DNA of 64,000 nucleotides from Nephrocerus scutellatus (taxonomy: Eukaryota; Arthropoda; Insecta; Diptera; Pipunculidae). The notes under the pieces were generated by a model that saw only the letters and a program-made list of their open reading frames with translations, searched no databases and was not told the origin of the DNA. Shown here in pieces: positions 45,782-56,063 of this stretch (its first letter is position 1; each line of letters begins with the position of its first letter). The DNA lies in assembly GCA_947095585.1 (NCBI GenBank), contig OX352762.1, forward strand, positions 113,428,930-113,492,929, read 5' to 3'. A program made the translations under genes and the position numbers.

Positions 45782-46938
45782 TGTAACAGTCTTTTGCTCG
45801 GGTGACGCTCGCCGGTCACCCAGGGTTCTTTCTCCTTCTCGCTCGTCGTTACAAATTAAAAGATTGTTGGTTTTCGATATAAAATTACAATTCTTCTTTA
45901 TTTCTTGATCTCTTAGTCTATACGTACTTACATATAAATATACTTAAATAAACTTACGATACGTTGGTTTGTACGTACTCGGTACGGGGAAACCAGGGGA
46001 ACTTGATTGCAGCCGAGAGTATTCGACTGCGGAAAAGGGGGTTGATGGGCGGCTTCTGCTCTTTAAGTGGTTGCTACTAGAGCACACGAGCAGCGTTCTA
46101 CGGAACAGCGCGGTATAGTGAATTACTATACGAGTAAGCAAGCGAGGTCCGGGGGATAGCTACCACACTGGGAGCAAGCGGACTGCTTAGTGTCTTGTTA
46201 ATTACAATATAGCGATACTACCTGGTTTTACAACCTCGATCGTTCGCTATACTGCAATAGACACAGTAAGTATGGGTGTACAACACAACAAAATTAGCCC
46301 GGTTTTACAACCTTGACAATTTTGTTATATTGACCTAGACAAAGAAAGTACGAGTATATAATGCAGCACAGTTGTCTGGTTTTACAACCTCGGCAACGTG
46401 TTACATTAATATGACTCGGCTAGCCTTGTCACCAAAAAAGGGGCTGTTCGTGGAGAACAGTAGTCAGCGAAAAGCTGTCGGTAAAGGGGGAATTTGCTGT
46501 GAACCACAACGCTTTCTTCCCTTTGAGTAGGTATAGCTGCCTTGCCGCAGTATAGTCTACTCTTGAATAGATTTTACTACCGTGCCGTAGTATGTTCTAT
46601 TCTAATTTTTGTTGATTGATTGGAGCATATAAGTGTGTCTTAATAGTTGAATTCCTTGGGAATTTTGTTTTCCCCTTTTTGGAAAAATTATTTGATTATA
46701 AATCATTCATTGGGCGAAAAACCCTTTTCCCGCAAAAAATAATTTCGTTGGTTCAACCGCCGGATTGAACCTTATACGTACTGCATACCGGCCGAGTACA
46801 CTCGTATTGCGCTAAATTGATATAATGCAAAATAGGTTAATTTTGCATTATATATCGAGTGACTGGGTTTGTTTTTGTATAGCAATTACTTTAGACATAT
46901 GGTTTGTAGCGAAGTGGTATTTAACCAACTTCGTTACA
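45782..46938 (-). repeat. LTR 2 (shared middle LTR), 1157 bp with 22-bp deletion
   Basis: Same termini as the outer LTRs, but 22 bp shorter: bases equal to 38828-38849 of LTR 1 are missing at the junction 46703/46704. The left flank is the primer binding site of the left copy and the right flank is the polypurine tract of the right copy. It therefore serves as 5' LTR of one copy and 3' LTR of the other. The AATAAA signal on the - strand is at 45897-45902. Confidence 0.95.
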
Positions 46939-46950
46939 TTCCCCCCCTAC
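46939..46950 (-). promoter_or_regulatory. Polypurine tract, right copy
   Basis: Same run as at 39085-39096, abutting the middle LTR. Confidence 0.85.
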
Positions 46951-47463
46951 TTCGGGGTGCGAAAAAGTATAAGACACACTTATAGGCTAGCAATGGGGTT
47001 TTTTTTTTTTTTTATATATATATACTGGTTGGATAAGTATAACTTATAACTATTATCGGTTTTCTTAATACAGTTTGTTTATATATCTATATATGTATAT
47101 GTATATATCTGGTATTTTAAAGTAAAAAATGTTTATACATAAAAAAAATTTTCTCATATGGTGTGGTCACTTATTTTTTTCTGGTATATTTGGGGTGGTC
47201 TGCGACCTTTATTGTCTCGTGCCGACACCTATATGAGTTACAAAAAGATGTGTGTGTGTTTCAAAAAAAACTGTGGGTGGGTTTATTATTTTTTTCCTTT
47301 CTTTCTTTTTTTTTTTCCCATTTAATAGTAATATGCTTAAGTTTATGTCTAGTGATAATAGTTCCATTTATACAGGGTTTCTCTTCTTTTTTTTTTGTGT
47401 GTGTGTTTTGTTGTTCTTTGTGTTTTTCTTTTCTGTGGTTTTGTATTTTTTCTTTTCTGTGGT

Positions 47464-47518
<55 letters not shown>

Positions 47519-47815
47519 TATTTTTTTTTTTTATTTTTTTTGTATATTTTTTTTTTTCTTTTGAGCAAAAGTAACAATCGGTAATAAGTAGTTTAATAGT
47601 TTAATAAGTATGATAATAGTAATAAGTGTGATAATAGTAGTAAGTATTGTAATTTATAATAGTAATAAGTAGGTTTAATTAATAGTAATAAGTATAATAG
47701 TAGTAAGTAGAAAAATATATAGTAGTAATAAGTATTAATAAGTATGATAATAACAAAAAGATTTTATAATAAAAATATATGAACAGAAGGAATGCTGTCT
47801 TCTAATTGCTGTCTT

Positions 47816-50800
47816 TTAATTGTTGTTAATGTTGCTGGGCTGGTGGGCGTCATCTTGGATGATCGTCATGGCGCTCCCTGCGCATCTTAGCAGGATAGTG
47901 TGGTCTGGGTGGTGACTTCCGTAGATTCTTCCTCTGGGTCCGGTGATTCGAAATCTCTTGGGGGTTGTTGGAATGAGAACGCCCTCGAAGGCCTCAGGGT
48001 CGAAGTGATTACTCTTCTCGAGGGTTATGAACCTCGTCATTGGTAGTTTCTGTGTTGCTTTGGGGGGGTTTGTAGTGGTATTGGTGTTGGGGTTGGTTGT
48101 TTGGGTTGGGTTATCGGTAAGCGGTTGGGTGGCGTTGGAGGGAGGTTTGTTTAGGGTTAGGTTATCTGTAGGTGGTTGGGTGTTGTTGGAGGGGGGTTGG
48201 TTTAGGGTTCGGCTTTGGGTTTTCTGGTTTAGGCTATTTTGTTGGATGGTCCGGTGGGCGATTCTGGGTCCTTTGGTGGTTTGAGCGGTGGTGGGTCGGG
48301 GTTTGCCCCACTGAAGCGGGGTGGCCGCATCATTCTTGATGCTGGGTGCCAATGCTGTCAGCCGCTGTAGCTCGTGTACTGTAAGTGGCCGGTTAGGGGG
48401 TGGTGGCCGTTTCTTCCACTTGATGTTTCGGAGCTGTTGTTTGGCGGTAGTTGTTGTTGTTGGTGGTGCCAATACAGGGCGTGGTCTGGTGCGGCGGTGG
48501 GCTCCCGGTTCCGGATTTTCGCCGAGAAATTTGGTGCGATGTTGTTCCGTTGCCATCGTGACTGGTACTGGTGTTGCTGAGTGGCCAGTGGTGTTGATCA
48601 TACCTGAGGTTTGATCTTCGTCTATGGTAGGGGTATCGGGTAGTTGCTTTAAATCCTTCACATGGGCGGTTATTGTTTTGTTTTTTTCTCCCTCTAGGAT
48701 GCATATGACGGGGGATGGTTTTTTGGAGACTCGGTACGGTCCAATAAATCGAGGTGCTAATTTAGCGGCGAAATTTTGCGTGGCTGAGGAGAGTGGTCGG
48801 TGTCGGTAATAGACCATTTCCCCGATTGCTGGTGTCCATGGGCGTCGACGGAGGTCATAATATTTTTTTTGTGTATTAAACGCTTTGGCCAGGTTATGCT
48901 TGACCAGGGCCAGGATTTCGTTTAGCATGGTGATGCGTTCTGGTGTGTCAGGTTCTTTGTTGAGTGGTATATCTGGGGTGGTAGGGAGCCGTAATTCGCG
49001 ACCGAAATTAAGATAGGCTGCGGAATAACCGGTGGTTTCGTTGTGACTGGTGTTGATGGCTAACATAAACTCTGGTAGATATTCGTCCCATCGCCTGTGG
49101 TCGGTTCTGACGTACTGTGAGATCATTGTTTTTATCACACGATTCATCCGTTCGGTTGGGTTCGCTTGCGGGGTATACGGTGGGGTAAATCTTTGCTTAA
49201 TTTGTAGTTGCAATAGTAGGGTCTGGAATTGTTTGCTCCGGTATTGCGTGCCATTATCGGTGATCAGGATTTTGGGGCAGCCATACCGGCTGAGTATACG
49301 TTCTTTGAATCCTTTGATGAGGGCAGGAGTAGTTGCGTCACGGAGAGCCAGGAATTCTGTCCATTTGGAAAACTTGTCGTAAAAGACCAGGATCATGGTG
49401 TTTCCTTTTGCCGATCGTGGGAGCGGGCCTATAAAATCGGAGCATACGATTTCCCATGGATGGCTTGCGGTGGTTACGTGCATCTCCCCTGCAGGTTTTC
49501 GGGTCGGGACTTTGTACTCGAGACACGTGGGGCACCGTCGAACGAATCGCGCGGTATCGCGATATAGCCCGGGCCAGTAATAGGTTTTTGCGATTCTGGT
49601 AATGGTTTTGGCAATTCCCATATGGCCTGCGGTCACATCCGTGTGATTTTCGTGCATGATCTGTCGGCGAAGTGGCTTGGGGACGCAAATTTTCCAGGCG
49701 GACGTGGTGGCTTCGGTATAACTAGTGGGGGTGAATATATGTCGGTAGAGGGTTTTTTCCACGACCTGATATTCCGGGTTTTCCTCGGGTTTCGTTGTGA
49801 CGGATTTTATCTTGGCATCGTACCATGGGCATGTTTCGGTTATTGGTAGTATAAGTCTAAGGGGTTTTCCGTTTGGGTGTCGAGATAGTACATCAGCCAC
49901 GGTGTTGGATGATCCCTTTCGGTACCGGATTTCATAATCGTGTTGCTGGAGTTCGATGGCCCAGCGTGCTAGTCGTCCTGAGGGGTTATCGATATTATGC
50001 AACCATTTTAGAGACTGATGGTCGGTATGTACTATAAAGTGGTACCCTTCTAGATATGGACGCATCTTTCGGATTCCCCAAACCACCGCTAGACATTCTC
50101 GCTCTGTGACCGAGTAGTTCCGTTCTGCGTCGTTGAGCGTTCGGCTGGCATAGGCGATTACCTTTTCCTGATTATTGATTGTTTGCCAGAGTACTGCACC
50201 GAGACCATCGGCACTGGCGTCTGTCTGTAGGACGAACGGGCGGGTGAAATCGGGGCAAGCAAGTATTGGTGCTTCGGTTAATTTTGTTTTTAACATTTCA
50301 AAGGCTTTCTTCTGGTCTTCTCCCCATGACCATTTCTGAGTTTTCTTTAACAATCTGGTAAGCGGTGCGGTTATGGTCGAGAAGTTCGGTACAAAACGTC
50401 GATACCAGGATGCTATGCCGATGATTCGCCGGAGTTCTTTTATATTTCGTGGTGCCATGAGGGTTTTTACGGCTTCAATTTTGCTTGGGTCGGTATGTAT
50501 GCCATGTCTGTTCACCATATGGCCGAGGTAACGCATCTCGGTTTTTCCAAATTCGCATTTGTCGGGATTTATTTTAAGTTTTGCCATTCTCAGTCGTCGG
50601 AATACTTCTTTTAACGCTGCCATGTGTTCTGAAAAGGTGCGCCCGATGATGATAATGTCGTCTAGATAGGCGAAAGCGTGCGGCTCTAGCTCGGGGCTGA
50701 TTATCTTGTCGAGTAGTCGTTGGAAAGTGGCAGGAGCGGAGTGAAGTCCAAACGGCATGACTTTCCATTGGAAAAGTCCTCTCCCAGGGACTGTAAAAGC

Positions 50801-51628
50801 GGTACACGGGCGGCTGGTTGGTTTTAGTGGTATTTGCCAATAACCTTGCTTTAAATCGATTGTTGAAATATATCTAGCTCCCTTTAGTTTGTCCAGTACG
50901 TGGTTGATTTGTGGTAGAGGGTATGCGTCTTTGATAGAGAGTTCATTTAATTGACGGTAGTCTACGCATAGCCTCCACGTGCCTTGTTTTTTCTTTACTA
51001 GGACTATCGGAGAGCTATAGGGGCTATTTGATGGTTCGATTTTGTTTTCTGCTAATAGCTGGTCTATTTCTTGATTGATGATTGCCTGCATGGCGGGATT
51101 TCTTGGCATGTATCGTTGCTTAAATGGGCGTTGATGCTTAAGCCGTATTTCATGTTCTGTGATGTCGGTTGGTCCTTTCAGCTTTTCAAACGTGGGTATT
51201 TCGGTTGCCAGGAGTTTCTTCAGTTGTTGTTCTTCGGAAAAGAGGCTTTGGATAACTGGTCGGCCAGGCTGGGTTCGAGCTGTTATTGTCTCATTACCGC
51301 ATTTTATGGTAAATCCGAACTTGGACAAAAAGTCGGTTCCTATCAGGATTTTGTCCATGAGTTCCGGTATGTACACGAACTCGTGCGTAAAGGTGCGTCC
51401 CTCCCATGTTAATTTTGTCGTATACGCCTGGTGGGCGGTAATAGTGGACTTATCGGCTAAAGCGAAAGTCATGGCTATCGGTCGGGCTGGTACTCGGTTA
51501 GCTTTACAGATTCGATGTATGGTTTTTCCGATGCATGACCTTCCGGCCCCGGTGTCGATGACGGCGTTGTATTGGTGATTATAAAAGGATATGGGTAATG
51601 TATATGAGGCGTGGCTGAGGGTAGTCAA
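47816..51628 (-). CDS. pol: Pol polyprotein (PR-RT-RNase H-IN) of the right copy
   Basis: Encodes the same 1270 residues as the pol at 39943-43755, with all catalytic motifs kept: DTGA protease, YLDD reverse transcriptase, RNase H acids, HHCC and D,D,E integrase. One silent nucleotide difference was found (50081 versus 42208, both valine). The upstream frame opens before the first listed codon and overlaps the end of gag in the -1 frame, as in the left copy. Two intact pol genes at one locus mean that either copy could supply proteins if transcribed. Confidence 0.95.
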   Translation of the reverse strand: MTTLSHASYTLPISFYNHQYNAVIDTGAGRSCIGKTIHRICKANRVPARPIAMTFALADKSTITAHQAYTTKLTWEGRTFTHEFVYIPELMDKILIGTDFLSKFGFTIKCGNETITARTQPGRPVIQSLFSEEQQLKKLLATEIPTFEKLKGPTDITEHEIRLKHQRPFKQRYMPRNPAMQAIINQEIDQLLAENKIEPSNSPYSSPIVLVKKKQGTWRLCVDYRQLNELSIKDAYPLPQINHVLDKLKGARYISTIDLKQGYWQIPLKPTSRPCTAFTVPGRGLFQWKVMPFGLHSAPATFQRLLDKIISPELEPHAFAYLDDIIIIGRTFSEHMAALKEVFRRLRMAKLKINPDKCEFGKTEMRYLGHMVNRHGIHTDPSKIEAVKTLMAPRNIKELRRIIGIASWYRRFVPNFSTITAPLTRLLKKTQKWSWGEDQKKAFEMLKTKLTEAPILACPDFTRPFVLQTDASADGLGAVLWQTINNQEKVIAYASRTLNDAERNYSVTERECLAVVWGIRKMRPYLEGYHFIVHTDHQSLKWLHNIDNPSGRLARWAIELQQHDYEIRYRKGSSNTVADVLSRHPNGKPLRLILPITETCPWYDAKIKSVTTKPEENPEYQVVEKTLYRHIFTPTSYTEATTSAWKICVPKPLRRQIMHENHTDVTAGHMGIAKTITRIAKTYYWPGLYRDTARFVRRCPTCLEYKVPTRKPAGEMHVTTASHPWEIVCSDFIGPLPRSAKGNTMILVFYDKFSKWTEFLALRDATTPALIKGFKERILSRYGCPKILITDNGTQYRSKQFQTLLLQLQIKQRFTPPYTPQANPTERMNRVIKTMISQYVRTDHRRWDEYLPEFMLAINTSHNETTGYSAAYLNFGRELRLPTTPDIPLNKEPDTPERITMLNEILALVKHNLAKAFNTQKKYYDLRRRPWTPAIGEMVYYRHRPLSSATQNFAAKLAPRFIGPYRVSKKPSPVICILEGEKNKTITAHVKDLKQLPDTPTIDEDQTSGMINTTGHSATPVPVTMATEQHRTKFLGENPEPGAHRRTRPRPVLAPPTTTTTAKQQLRNIKWKKRPPPPNRPLTVHELQRLTALAPSIKNDAATPLQWGKPRPTTAQTTKGPRIAHRTIQQNSLNQKTQSRTLNQPPSNNTQPPTDNLTLNKPPSNATQPLTDNPTQTTNPNTNTTTNPPKATQKLPMTRFITLEKSNHFDPEAFEGVLIPTTPKRFRITGPRGRIYGSHHPDHTILLRCAGSAMTIIQDDAHQPSNINNN

Positions 51629-51639
51629 GGTGGGGGCGT

Positions 51640-53202
51640 CTAATGCCTCACAAGATTGGACGGCCCGTTGACGTTTCCCGGTCTACATTGGCAGTGGCGG
51701 GTCTGTATCCCCTGAGTGCCGCAGTATGAGCAGAAAAGTAGGCGTGGTTGTTGACAATGCTTCCGCAGGTGTCCAGGCTGACTACATGCCCAACAGTGGG
51801 TTTTTCGCTCGTATGCGCTGGTTGGTGTTGCACTACTGGTGTGCGACGGATGTGAATATATGGAGTTCGTGGTAGAGGTCCGGTGGTTGGCATTGCTGGT
51901 GTGTGACGGGTATGAATGTGTTACATCGTTGGTCACTGGTTGGTACGACGATGTGACATTGCTGGTGTGCGACGGGTATAAATGTGTTACATCGTTGGCC
52001 ACTGGTTGATACGATGGTGTGACATTGCTGGTGTGCGACGGGTATAAATGTGTTACATCGTTGGCCACTGGTTGATACGATGGTGTGACATTGCTGGTGT
52101 GCGACGGGTATATTGTATTATTTGCCATTAGATCTAGTGGCAGAATTGGTCGAGCGGACTGGATGGGCAGCTGCTGTGATGTGGCTACGGGTTGCGGTGC
52201 TGGTTGACTGTATTGTACTTGTGGACGAAATGGCAGTGCGGTAGAACGAAATGGCGGAACGGCGGGACGGAGTGGCAATGGCCGATTTTGCGGTTGAGTG
52301 AGTCGTGAGACAGGTTGTTCTGCCATTAAACATTCGAAATCTTCGATCAGGATGGTTAAGTCGGACAACGTGCTGAACTCCCTTCGCTTGATGTAATGCC
52401 GGTAGTCGGGTCGTAGATTGTCATAGATTCTATCGAGTTTCTCTTCAGCGGTCATGGTGGTATGCCATCGCATCAGGGCTTGAATCGATGTGAGAAATTC
52501 TTTGCCCTTTTCTCGGTGGTTTTGTGTACGACTCCGAATGCGATCCAGTAGTTGGGTGTAGAAACGTGGTGGTAAAAAAAAACGGCGCAGTTCTTCGCTA
52601 AATGCTTTCCAATTAACTAATAGCTCTTTGCTATTCCGGTACCACACCAACGCGTTCCCTTTCAGCAACTCGGGAAGAGTCCGGACGATGCGATCGAGAG
52701 GTACTTGATAACACTCGGCCAATTCTTCAACACGTTCCAAGAACTCCAGTGGATTATTTGTACCGCCGTCGTACCTCACATTCCATTTTCGTACTTTGTC
52801 CATAATGTCTGCGTCGGATAATCGGTATGCGAAAGTTGGTGGAGAGCGCGCATCTACTGCTTGTGCGGTACTTGTATCTACTTCTGCGTACATCTTGGGC
52901 GAGGTTTCGTAAATCTGACCAGTCGGCTGTGCTACGCGCAATTCCTCTTTCATTTCGGTTTTCTTCTGTGAAGTACCTGTATCTACTTCTGGGTAGATGA
53001 TGGCCGGTATTTCGCTTCCTTTTTTGGTCGGGGTTAATTTTTCGGTTGGTTTCGTTGTTTTGATCTCAGCGCTTAACCTTTTCCGTAGTTCATCAACAGT
53101 GCCTGTGGAGTCGATGCCACGACGCTCCAACTCGTTGACTAGTTCTTCTTTACGGAGAGAGTACACCGCAGAGGCATTAATCTCAGGCTCTAGTGTAGCC
53201 AT
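51640..53202 (-). CDS. gag: Gag of the right LTR retrotransposon copy
   Basis: Translation identical to the gag at 43767-45329: 520 codons with an N-terminal SAP-like segment, gag capsid-like region, four 22-residue repeats, one canonical CCHC knuckle and one degenerate knuckle lacking the standard histidine. The slippery heptamer is at 51673-51679. The lack of any stop or frameshift, together with identity to the left copy, indicates very little time for decay. Whether it is expressed cannot be judged from sequence. Confidence 0.95.
   Translation of the reverse strand: MATLEPEINASAVYSLRKEELVNELERRGIDSTGTVDELRKRLSAEIKTTKPTEKLTPTKKGSEIPAIIYPEVDTGTSQKKTEMKEELRVAQPTGQIYETSPKMYAEVDTSTAQAVDARSPPTFAYRLSDADIMDKVRKWNVRYDGGTNNPLEFLERVEELAECYQVPLDRIVRTLPELLKGNALVWYRNSKELLVNWKAFSEELRRFFLPPRFYTQLLDRIRSRTQNHREKGKEFLTSIQALMRWHTTMTAEEKLDRIYDNLRPDYRHYIKRREFSTLSDLTILIEDFECLMAEQPVSRLTQPQNRPLPLRPAVPPFRSTALPFRPQVQYSQPAPQPVATSQQLPIQSARPILPLDLMANNTIYPSHTSNVTPSYQPVANDVTHLYPSHTSNVTPSYQPVANDVTHLYPSHTSNVTSSYQPVTNDVTHSYPSHTSNANHRTSTTNSIYSHPSHTSSATPTSAYERKTHCWACSQPGHLRKHCQQPRLLFCSYCGTQGIQTRHCQCRPGNVNGPSNLVRH
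51673..51679 (-). promoter_or_regulatory. Candidate -1 ribosomal frameshift site, right copy
   Basis: The same GGGAAAC heptamer in the same frame and overlap as at 43800-43806, 7873 bp away. Confidence 0.8.
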
Positions 53203-53392
53203 TTGAAAGGTAGATGTGTTTAATTTCTGAATTTGGACACTCCCCGGTTGGTGTTCAGTCTATTGTCAGTGGTGACGCCTTCACCAATAAATTGTTACAC
53301 CAATCTACTTTCGGCTACCTGGTGGGTGTCTCGGTTATCGGGTTGTCGGCTCGGGTATATATATATATATTTTATATGCTTAAATAGTTTCC

Positions 53393-53634
53393 AGTTAGAC
53401 GGTAATACGATTTTTTTTCTAATCGTATGGTATTTTAGGCTTGTCTAGCTGCTGGTTGGACGGTGATACAACTATTCTAGTTGTCTGGTATTATATGCTT
53501 ATCTAATACATATGCTTATCTAATTTCTGGTCGGACGGTGATACGACTATTCTAGTCGTCTGGTATTATATGCTTATCTAATACATATGCTTATCTAATT
53601 TCTGGTCGGACGGTGATACGACTATTCTAGTCGT
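53393..53634 (-). repeat. Leader repeats: 75-bp modules with conserved hairpins, right copy
   Basis: Same layout as the left copy, shifted 7873 bp, with hairpins at 53468-53484, 53543-53559 and 53618-53634; the last overlaps the primer binding site by two bases. Confidence 0.9.
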
Positions 53635-53650
53635 CCCTGCTCGGGCGCCA
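53633..53650 (-). promoter_or_regulatory. Primer binding site (tRNA-Lys type), right copy
   Basis: Identical to the site at 45760-45777, four bases inside LTR 3. Its tRNA-Lys assignment has the same single wobble-tolerated difference. Confidence 0.85.
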
Positions 53651-53654
53651 AATT

Positions 53655-54833
53655 TGTAACAGTCTTTTGCTCGGGTGACGCTCGCCGGTCACCCAGGGTT
53701 CTTTCTCCTTCTCGCTCGTCGTTACAAATTAAAAGATTGTTGGTTTTCGATATAAAATTACAATTCTTCTTTATTTCTTGATCTCTTAGTCTATACGTAC
53801 TTACATATAAATATACTTAAATAAACTTACGATACGTTGGTTTGTACGTACTCGGTACGGGGAAACCAGGGGAACTTGATTGCAGCCGAGAGTATTCGAC
53901 TGCGGAAAAGGGGGTTGATGGGCGGCTTCTGCTCTTTAAGTGGTTGCTACTAGAGCACACGAGCAGCGTTCTACGGAACAGCGCGGTATAGTGAATTACT
54001 ATACGAGTAAGCAAGCGAGGTCCGGGGGATAGCTACCACACTGGGAGCAAGCGGACTGCTTAGTGTCTTGTTAATTACAATATAGCGATACTACCTGGTT
54101 TTACAACCTCGATCGTTCGCTATACTGCAATAGACACAGTAAGTATGGGTGTACAACACAACAAAATTAGCCCGGTTTTACAACCTTGACAATTTTGTTA
54201 TATTGACCTAGACAAAGAAAGTACGAGTATATAATGCAGCACAGTTGTCTGGTTTTACAACCTCGGCAACGTGTTACATTAATATGACTCGGCTAGCCTT
54301 GTCACCAAAAAAGGGGCTGTTCGTGGAGAACAGTAGTCAGCGAAAAGCTGTCGGTAAAGGGGGAATTTGCTGTGAACCACAACGCTTTCTTCCCTTTGAG
54401 TAGGTATAGCTGCCTTGCCGCAGTATAGTCTACTCTTGAATAGATTTTACTACCGTGCCGTAGTATGTTCTATTCTAATTTTTGTTGATTGATTGGAGCA
54501 TATAAGTGTGTCTTAATAGTTGAATTCCTTGGGAATTTTGTTTTCCCCTTTTTGGAAAAATTATTTGATTATAAATAATATCATTGATAAATTTCTATCA
54601 TTCATTGGGCGAAAAACCCTTTTCCCGCAAAAAATAATTTCGTTGGTTCAACCGCCGGATTGAACCTTATACGTACTGCATACCGGCCGAGTACACTCGT
54701 ATTGCGCTAAATTGATATAATGCAAAATAGGTTAATTTTGCATTATATATCGAGTGACTGGGTTTGTTTTTGTATAGCAATTACTTTAGACATATGGTTT
54801 GTAGCGAAGTGGTATTTAACCAACTTCGTTACA
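53655..54833 (-). repeat. LTR 3 (5' LTR of the right copy), 1179 bp
   Basis: Full-length LTR with TGTAAC/GTTACA ends, lacking the 22-bp deletion of the middle LTR. Its right edge meets host DNA that starts with the ATAT target-site duplicate. Its left edge is followed, in element sense, by a 4-nt spacer and the primer binding site. It would promote the right-hand copy. Confidence 0.95.
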
Positions 54834-54837
54834 ATAT
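54834..54837. other. Target-site duplication, right (ATAT)
   Basis: Matches 37902-37905 on the other side of the tandem array. No second duplication pair is expected at the shared middle LTR and none is possible there. Confidence 0.75.
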
Positions 54838-55798
54838 ATTTTCTTAATTGTCCTATATGGAAAATAAATACATTTTCATTCCTATCTTTCAATTCCCTAT
54901 CGATTGTATGTACAAACTTTACCAAATTATCCCATATTTCGAATTTCGTTCAAAAAACATTTTTCCTGGTACAATAAATACAACTTGTTTATATGGGGCA
55001 TTATAGTTTTTAGACGAAACTTTCTTCCCACCTAACTCTAGGTCAATATATGCGAGAAAATACTATCCTTATTATTTCCTTACGCATATTTATGACGAGA
55101 ACTAACTATCTTTATTATTTCATTATTATTTATTATTTTGTCATTCTTGAAAAGGATGACAATCTTCATATACACACAGATTGTTTCTCATTTCATTTCT
55201 CATTTCAATCATCCAGTCTCCACTTATGATCCTTTAGTTGTTTACGGTTTCGCTATTTCGATACAATACGTACGTTGAGTTATTTATTTATTTATTGGAA
55301 AATTGGAATGGAATTGATGAAAACGCTCCACCACCAATTGAATGAAATTAAAGGGTTCTGATGTGTGAATGATTGAATTGGCATCAAAAGTCCGAGGCTA
55401 CTAATGGTTCAACCAGCTCGCCACTTCAATTCACATTGAGCGATTGAATACGGGAGCACAAAGGCATACAAAGAGCTTTTTGGAATTAAAACCCCTTAAT
55501 GTCAAAATTGTCTTTTTTCATACGAGATCACTTGTTGTTGTTTTATTTTATGTTTACTTTTTATTTTTGCTCAAAATATTTACTTCTGCATTCCGGCATA
55601 TTGACGACATTCGAGTGGAATGTTACAATCAAAGCCAGTTCCCGTAAGTGTCATCAATAAGCCTATCGAGTGCATCTGTAATCCTCCATTTTGTGAAGTA
55701 TTTGAATAATCTGTTGTTCGTGCTTTATCCTTCACATTATGATACCAGTAATGTGAATTCAGCTTGCATTTTATTAGCTGCTTTAATGTGATTATATG
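54838..55798. other. Host DNA right of the retrotransposon array, nothing recognised
   Basis: AT-rich with a short TTATT repeat near 55100-55140. Confidence 0.5.
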
Positions 55799-56063
55799 TG
55801 GGCGCTGTGGCTCAGTGGATAAGTTCATGGCTTCTGAGCAGGAGGTTCGCTGTTCGAATCCCAGTAACACCAAAAGTATTTTGCACAATATCCTACCTCT
55901 CGCGAATGTCAGACAAACGTCCGAAAGTAATAACTATTCACGAAAAGCTTCTCAATTCGCCGTTTGGATACGGCATTAAATTGAAGGTCCCTTCCATTTG
56001 TGTGCAAAAATAGACATGCACAACACAAATGGCCGCAAGAATTTAGGCCTTGAACTGCAATGG
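55799..56063 (+). mobile_element. tRNA-derived SINE, copy 4
   Basis: Head with TGGCTCAGTGG and GTTCGAATCCC, body up to GGCCTTGAACTGCAATGG, then the usual tail is replaced by a TATG repeat (about 56063-56083) that continues into the 3' end of a family A LINE on the opposite strand. No clear target-site duplication. Confidence 0.88.

Larger units (their letters stand above)
37906..54833 (-). mobile_element. Tandem Ty3/gypsy-type LTR retrotransposon (LTR-int-LTR-int-LTR)
   Basis: Two copies of one retrotransposon on the - strand share the middle LTR: LTR at 37906-39084, 45782-46938 and 53655-54833, with internal regions 39085-45781 and 46939-53654. Corresponding gag and pol positions are exactly 7873 bp apart. 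The only differences I found between the internal regions are poly-T tract lengths (about 19 extra T in the 47.5 kb copy) and one synonymous change in pol (42208 G versus 50081 A). The outer flanks share ATAT (37902-37905 and 54834-54837), a 4-bp target-site duplication enclosing the whole array. So this is one integration locus rather than two independent insertions. There is no env; the element is antisense in a dpr12 intron. Unequal LTR exchange or integration of a tandem molecule could produce this form. Confidence 0.95.

Noticed and set aside
55764..56013. Frames starting in SINE copy 4
   Set aside because: They translate the tRNA-like head and body of the SINE; the same false frames appear at other copies.
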